64,000 nucleotides of DNA from Microbacterium lushaniae (GTDB lineage: Bacteria > Actinomycetota > Actinomycetes > Actinomycetales > Microbacteriaceae). Where the stretch lies: positions 62,001-126,000 of the forward strand of contig NZ_CP044232.1 in assembly GCF_008727775.1 (NCBI RefSeq), given 5' to 3'. The notes below the pieces were generated by a model. It ran no database searches. It saw only the letters and a list, made by a program, of their open reading frames with translations, and was not told the DNA's origin. Position numbers and translations under genes: made by a program. This document shows, piece after piece, positions 59,919-64,000 of the stretch (its first letter is position 1; every line of letters begins with the position of its first letter).

Positions 59919-60527
59919 GTGCCGACGCCGCCCGTCGACGACCACGCGGGGGAAGCCGAGGCGACCGCCCGCCTCGGGGCCTCGATCCGCCGCCTGCGGC
60001 ACGCGCGCGCGCGGACGCTGGTGCAGCTGGCTGAGGCGACGGGATTGTCCCACCCGTTCCTCAGCCAGCTCGAGCGGGGGCTCGCCCAGCCGAGCCTGTC
60101 GTCGTTGCGGAGGATCGCGGTGGCGCTGCAGACCAGTCCGATCGAGCTCATCGCGGCCGCCGACGCCCCCGGGCCGAGCGCCGGGCGGATCGAGGTGCAC
60201 CGGCGCGGCGAGGGGCGCGTGGACGAGAGCTTCGGGCCGGGTGACGCGCGCATGCTGGCGCACGGCGCCCGGCCGCTGCATCCGCTGGAGCTGGAGGGCG
60301 CCAATACCGAACCCGGCGAGGTGTTCACGCATCGCGAGGACGAGTTCGTCTACGTCGCCGAGGGAGAGGTGCGCGTCGATCTCGGCGACCAGGAGCTGCG
60401 GCTGGCCGTCGGCGACTCGGTCTACTACGTCGGCGGCGTGCCGCACCGCTGGTGGTCGGCGACGGGCGGCCGGTACCGGCTGGTGGTCGTCAAGCAGGGG
60501 ACCAGCGTGCCCGCCGAAGACGGCTGA
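59919..60527 (+). CDS. XRE-family regulator with cupin domain
   Basis: 202 aa, GTG at 59919, 13 bases after the deaminase stop. Helix-turn-helix at about 17-75 (IRRLRHARARTLVQLAEATG, then SHPFLSQLERGLAQPSLSSL) and a single cupin at about 125-195 (FTHREDEFVYVAEGEVRVDL, then GDSVYYVGGVPHRWWS). Regulators of this plan sense small metabolites. As the last gene of the island it may control the transporter/deaminase set. Confidence 0.87.
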   Translation: MPTPPVDDHAGEAEATARLGASIRRLRHARARTLVQLAEATGLSHPFLSQLERGLAQPSLSSLRRIAVALQTSPIELIAAADAPGPSAGRIEVHRRGEGRVDESFGPGDARMLAHGARPLHPLELEGANTEPGEVFTHREDEFVYVAEGEVRVDLGDQELRLAVGDSVYYVGGVPHRWWSATGGRYRLVVVKQGTSVPAEDG

Positions 60528-60589
60528 GGCCACCGTTCCCGGCGGTCGGATGCAGTCGGGCCGGCGTGGGGTGCGGTGTCCGGGTGGAC

Positions 60590-60624
60590 GCGGGTCCGGA
60601 GACGGCGGGTGCCTCCGGACCCGC
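60590..60624. terminator. Strong bidirectional hairpin
   Basis: A perfect 12-bp stem GCGGGTCCGGAG / CTCCGGACCCGC with an 11-base loop, between the convergent XRE and flotillin genes, ending six bases before the flotillin stop. Confidence 0.7.
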
Positions 60625-60629
60625 GGTGC

Positions 60630-62057
60630 TCACTCGGCCGACGAAGCGGTGGCCGCAGGCTCCGGGACGGATGCTGCGTACGCGGCGGGTGCGGCGGTCG
60701 CGGCGCCCGCCGCAGCCTGCGTTCCGGCGGCGATTCCCTCACCCAGAGCCCGGCCCTGGATGATCGCGGTCAGGTCGATGCCGGTGGCGGCGTGCACCGC
60801 CTCGAACGACGCGCGCAGGCCGGTGGCCGACTCGGTCGCGAGGTGCGAGCTGGCACCGTCGCCGCCGAGGACCGTGATCGAGCCGACCTTGTCGTAGCCC
60901 TTGGCGAACTCGGCCATGAGCGGCACGAGGGCCTCGAGCGCGCGCTGGGCCAGGAGCGCCTCCTGGTTCTGCGCGAGCGCCTCGGCTTCGGCGCTGATGG
61001 CCGCGGCGCGGGCCTCGCCGCGCAGCCGCTCGGCGTCGGCAGCGGCTTCGGCGCGCACCCGCACCGCGCTGGCGTCCTGCTGGGCGATCTCGGCCTGCGC
61101 CTCGGCGGCCTTGACGTTCGCGTAGGCGTCGGCGTCGGCACGCCGCTGCCGCTGGTACAGGTCGGCGTCGGCGACGCGGCTGACCTCGGATTCGAGGCGG
61201 GCCTGGGTGTTCTGGGCCTCCTGCACGAGCACGGCCTGCTGCCGTTCGGCGCGGGCGAGGGCCTCGGCCTGCTCGGCCTCGGCGTTGGCGCGACCGACCT
61301 CGGCCTTGGCCGCGGCGGTGTTCTTGTCCAGCGCGGTCTGCTCGATGAGGTTCGCCTCGTCCGTGGCGATCTGGCGGCGGCGGATCTCGCGGTCGGCGTT
61401 GATCTTCGCGACCTCGGCGTCGCGCTTGACGCGCTCGACCTCGGTGGCGCCCAGCGCACCGACGTAACCGTGGGAGTCGGTGATGCCCTGGATCTGGAAG
61501 GAGTCGAGGATGAGGCCCTGGCTGGACAGGTCCTGCTTTATGCCGTCGGCGATCTGGTCCGACAGCCGCTGCCGGTCGCGCATGAGCTCTTCGACGGTCA
61601 GCGTGGCCACGACTCCGCGGAGCGCGCCCTCCAGCTGCTCGGTGGTGAACTGCTCGATCGCCTCATCCTGAGACGCGAACCGCTCGGCGGCCCGGCGCAC
61701 GGAGTCGGGGTCGGAGCCGATCTTCACCAGTGCGACGCCGCTGACGTTGACGGTGACGCCGTTGGACGTCTGCGCGACGGGCTCCATCTTGATCTGCCGC
61801 GCGCGCAGCGAGATCATCTCGGCGCGCTGCGTGAGGGGGTTCACGATCGCCCCGCCGCCGGTGATGACGGTGATGCGGGAGGAGTCGCCGTCGGGTGAGG
61901 TGCGCTGCTTCTTACCCACGATCACGAGAGCCTCGTCGGCCCGGGCGACGCGGTACCACGCGCGGATGAGGATCAGGATGACGATGAGCGCGACGACGGC
62001 CGCACCCACCCCGATCAGAACGAGGAGACCGACCCCTCCGAGAGCGACGAGATCCAT
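60630..62057 (-). CDS. Flotillin-like SPFH-domain membrane scaffold protein
   Basis: 475 aa. N-terminal membrane segment (VALGGVGLLVLIGVGAAVVAL), SPFH/band-7 domain (residues about 40-210, e.g. NPLTQRAEMISLRARQIKME and QITDSHGYVGALG-like region), then a long coiled coil with Glu-Ala repeats (about 230-380) and an Ala-rich tail. Organises membrane microdomains. The ATG follows GAAGGGG. It starts 25 bases after the xanthine dehydrogenase stop on the same strand, an unexplained but possibly operonic neighbourhood. Confidence 0.88.
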   Translation of the reverse strand: MDLVALGGVGLLVLIGVGAAVVALIVILILIRAWYRVARADEALVIVGKKQRTSPDGDSSRITVITGGGAIVNPLTQRAEMISLRARQIKMEPVAQTSNGVTVNVSGVALVKIGSDPDSVRRAAERFASQDEAIEQFTTEQLEGALRGVVATLTVEELMRDRQRLSDQIADGIKQDLSSQGLILDSFQIQGITDSHGYVGALGATEVERVKRDAEVAKINADREIRRRQIATDEANLIEQTALDKNTAAAKAEVGRANAEAEQAEALARAERQQAVLVQEAQNTQARLESEVSRVADADLYQRQRRADADAYANVKAAEAQAEIAQQDASAVRVRAEAAADAERLRGEARAAAISAEAEALAQNQEALLAQRALEALVPLMAEFAKGYDKVGSITVLGGDGASSHLATESATGLRASFEAVHAATGIDLTAIIQGRALGEGIAAGTQAAAGAATAAPAAYAASVPEPAATASSAE

Positions 62058-62082
62058 GGATGCCCCTTCAGTCGAGTTGAAC

Positions 62083-64000
62083 TCAACCTATCGGGCCGAC
62101 AGCAGCACTCATGGCCACGGCGTCGTCGGGGGGTTCTCGCAGCGGCGCCGCCCAGCGCCACACGCGGTCGCGGGAGAAGGGCTGTTCGTAGCCGCGGATG
62201 CCGAGAGCCCGCGCGATCGCGTTGCCGATGGCGGGCGCGACCGGGTTGTAGGGCGATTCGCTCATCGACTTCGCCCCGAACGGGCCGACCGTGTCGGCGG
62301 TCTCGGCGAAGTACACCTCCGTGTCGGGGATGTCCGCGAACTGCGGCACCCGGTACTGCCGGAACACCGGATTGAGCACGCGCCCGTCCTCGAGGTGGAC
62401 CTCTTCGTACAGCGCGCTGCCCAGCCCCTGCGCGACGCCGCCCTCCACCTGCCCACGCACCTGCGCGGGGTTCATCAGGAATCCGGCGTCGGCGGAATGG
62501 ACCGACTGGAGCACCCGGACCGTTCCCGTCTCGACGTCGACCGCAACGCGCGCAGCGTGCACGTTGAACGCCAGCGAGCGCACGTCACCGAACTCCGCGC
62601 CCGTCGCGATCAGCCCCTCGGCGGTGCGCTCCTCGGATGCGGCGGCGGCGACGATCTCGGCGAACCCGACGAGGTGCTCCCCGATGCGCACGCCGTCGGC
62701 GGTCACCTGTGCCCGGAGCCTGTCGCCGGCGTCGGGTGCGGGAGGGGCGGCGTTCGGTGCGAGATCGGCGGCGATCCGCTGCATCCGCTCGCGCAGCGCG
62801 AGACACGCCGCGTGCAGCGCCTTGCCGGCGACGGTGATGCCGGCCGACCCGAACGCGCCCGTGTCATGGCGCACGGCGTCGGTGTCGGCGGTGCGCAGCT
62901 CGATGCGGTCGAAGCCCGCGGACAGATCGGATGCGGCGATCTGACGCAGCACGGTGGTGGTGCCGTTGCCGAACTCGGCCGTGCCGGTGCGCAGGAGGAA
63001 GGTGCCGTCGGGCCGCAGGGTCACGGAGGTGTGCGCGATGTGGCCGCGCGGGGCCATGGTGGCGATCATCCCGAGCGCCATGCCCTCCCCGACCCGCCAG
63101 TTCGGGCCGGAGGGCGGCTCGACGCCGTTGCCGCGGGCCAGCGCCGCCTGGGCCAGGTCGAGGCACTGGTCCAGGCCGTAGCTGCCCCACACGAGGTCTT
63201 CCTCGAACGCGTCGTCGTCGGGATGCAGCGGGTCACCTGCCCGCACGACATTGCGCCGGCGCAGCTCGAACGGGTCGATCCCGAGCCTTTCGGCCAGGAG
63301 GTCCATCGCCGACTCGACGCCGAGCATGACCTGCCCGAGCCCGTACCCGCGGAAGGCGCCCGAGGGCGGGTTGTTCGTGTAGACGGCTTCGGCGTCGATG
63401 CGCCGCACGGGCACCCGGTACACCGTGGTGGATTCGGCGACGCTGTGGAACATGACCCCGATGGCGTGGTTGCCGTAGGCGCCGGTGTCGCTGAGCACCT
63501 CCACGCGCATGGCGGTGAGCTGCCCGTCGCCGGTCGCGCCGAGGGAGACCGAGACGCGCATCGGATGGCGGAAGGACGTGCGCTGGAACTCCTCCGTCCG
63601 TGAGAATTCGTACGCGACCGGGCGGCCGGTGCGCAGCACCGCGAGGGCCACGAGGTCTTCGGCGAAGATCTCCTGCTTGCCGCCGAAGCCGCCGCCCACG
63701 CGCGCGGTGTGCACGCGGACGCGGTCGGGGTCGAGGTCGAGGAGGCGGGCGAGCTCATCCCGGGTGAGGAACGGAACCTGCGTGCTCGCGCGGATCACGA
63801 GCCGTCCGTCGCCGTCGAGCCAGCCGACCGCTCCGTGCGTCTCCAGCTGCGCGTGCGACACGCGGCTGGTCTGCCACGTGCCGCTCACCGTCACCGCGCT
63901 TGCGGCAAGGGCGGCGGCGGCATCCCCGCCGTGTTCCTCGTGCATCGACGCGACGACGTTGCGGGATGCCTCGTGCACGCGGTCGTCCGCGGTGCGCTCG
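62083..64000 (-). CDS. Xanthine dehydrogenase molybdenum-binding subunit, N-terminus beyond window
   Basis: The frame is open to the right edge (639 codons seen) and the visible part begins inside the family's first molybdopterin domain. Motifs: SRVSHAQLETHGAVG (HxxLExH-type), ARVGGGFGGKQE, NPPSGAFRGYGLGQ, GTAEFGNGTTTVLRQIAASD, HDTGAFGSAG, and the C-terminal FGAKSMSESPYNPVAPAIGNA containing the catalytic glutamate. Oxidises hypoxanthine and xanthine to urate, feeding HpxO. The missing 100-150 N-terminal residues and any FAD and Fe-S subunits should lie to the right. Confidence 0.9.
   Translation of the reverse strand, partial: ERTADDRVHEASRNVVASMHEEHGGDAAAALAASAVTVSGTWQTSRVSHAQLETHGAVGWLDGDGRLVIRASTQVPFLTRDELARLLDLDPDRVRVHTARVGGGFGGKQEIFAEDLVALAVLRTGRPVAYEFSRTEEFQRTSFRHPMRVSVSLGATGDGQLTAMRVEVLSDTGAYGNHAIGVMFHSVAESTTVYRVPVRRIDAEAVYTNNPPSGAFRGYGLGQVMLGVESAMDLLAERLGIDPFELRRRNVVRAGDPLHPDDDAFEEDLVWGSYGLDQCLDLAQAALARGNGVEPPSGPNWRVGEGMALGMIATMAPRGHIAHTSVTLRPDGTFLLRTGTAEFGNGTTTVLRQIAASDLSAGFDRIELRTADTDAVRHDTGAFGSAGITVAGKALHAACLALRERMQRIAADLAPNAAPPAPDAGDRLRAQVTADGVRIGEHLVGFAEIVAAAASEERTAEGLIATGAEFGDVRSLAFNVHAARVAVDVETGTVRVLQSVHSADAGFLMNPAQVRGQVEGGVAQGLGSALYEEVHLEDGRVLNPVFRQYRVPQFADIPDTEVYFAETADTVGPFGAKSMSESPYNPVAPAIGNAIARALGIRGYEQPFSRDRVWRWAAPLREPPDDAVAMSAAVGPIG

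Overview
The window is very GC-rich DNA with dense, often overlapping genes, frequent GTG starts and several apparently leaderless promoters (a TANNNT box 6-8 bases before the start codon). Together with the gene content (long-form argG, Pr6Pr membrane protein, YtrA-type GntR/ABC pair, kdpFABCDE, purL preceded by a tiny membrane ORF), this points to an actinobacterium of the Microbacteriaceae, most likely Microbacterium or a close relative. That placement is inference from gene content and style; no rRNA is present. I saw no tRNA, rRNA, insertion sequence, integrase or CRISPR array.

Left part (1-25 kb): a pseudo-ABC ATPase fragment, argG, a YtfQRT-YjfF-type sugar ABC operon that has a second complete ATPase and a LacI regulator with two LacI-type operators upstream, a lipoprotein cyclophilin, a Pr6Pr membrane protein, purA plus a beta-propeller lactonase, an AI-2E transporter, chorismate mutase, and a GntR(YtrA)-ABC unit with its operator. 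Positions 17.6-22.1 kb hold unrecognised membrane and coiled-coil proteins separated by copies of one palindromic repeat; three of these proteins share a short C-terminal motif. purL follows, with an in-frame minisatellite at its 5' end.

Middle part (25-43 kb): an ArsR-tandem SRPBCC pair with an operator lying over the start codon, small orphan proteins, a PadR-DUF1048-ABC exporter operon with its operators, the complete potassium system kdpFABC-kdpDE with two unlisted small ORFs, an M20 amidohydrolase-LacI-GH13 alpha-glucosidase unit with a maltose-type operator, and leaderless apt.

Right part (43.4-64 kb) is a purine-nitrogen catabolism island. Leftward uraD-uraH-hpxO convert urate to allantoin. 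Rightward allB, an acetamidase/formamidase, an HpxZ-HpxY-like fused amidase, pucG and allC take allantoin to ureidoglycine and oxalurate and probably further. A second rightward set has an ATZ/TRZ-type deaminase, an NMT1-type ABC transporter (binding protein, ATPase, two permeases), an adenine/adenosine deaminase-like enzyme and an XRE-cupin regulator. The molybdenum subunit of a xanthine dehydrogenase and a flotillin are leftward at the right edge. Three promoters in the island carry sequences of the form GTnAC-n6-GAAAC, the known GlnR half-site arrangement, suggesting global nitrogen control. Several intergenic palindrome families punctuate the window, and two such elements appear to have been absorbed in frame into coding sequences (the acetamidase tail and an allC insert).
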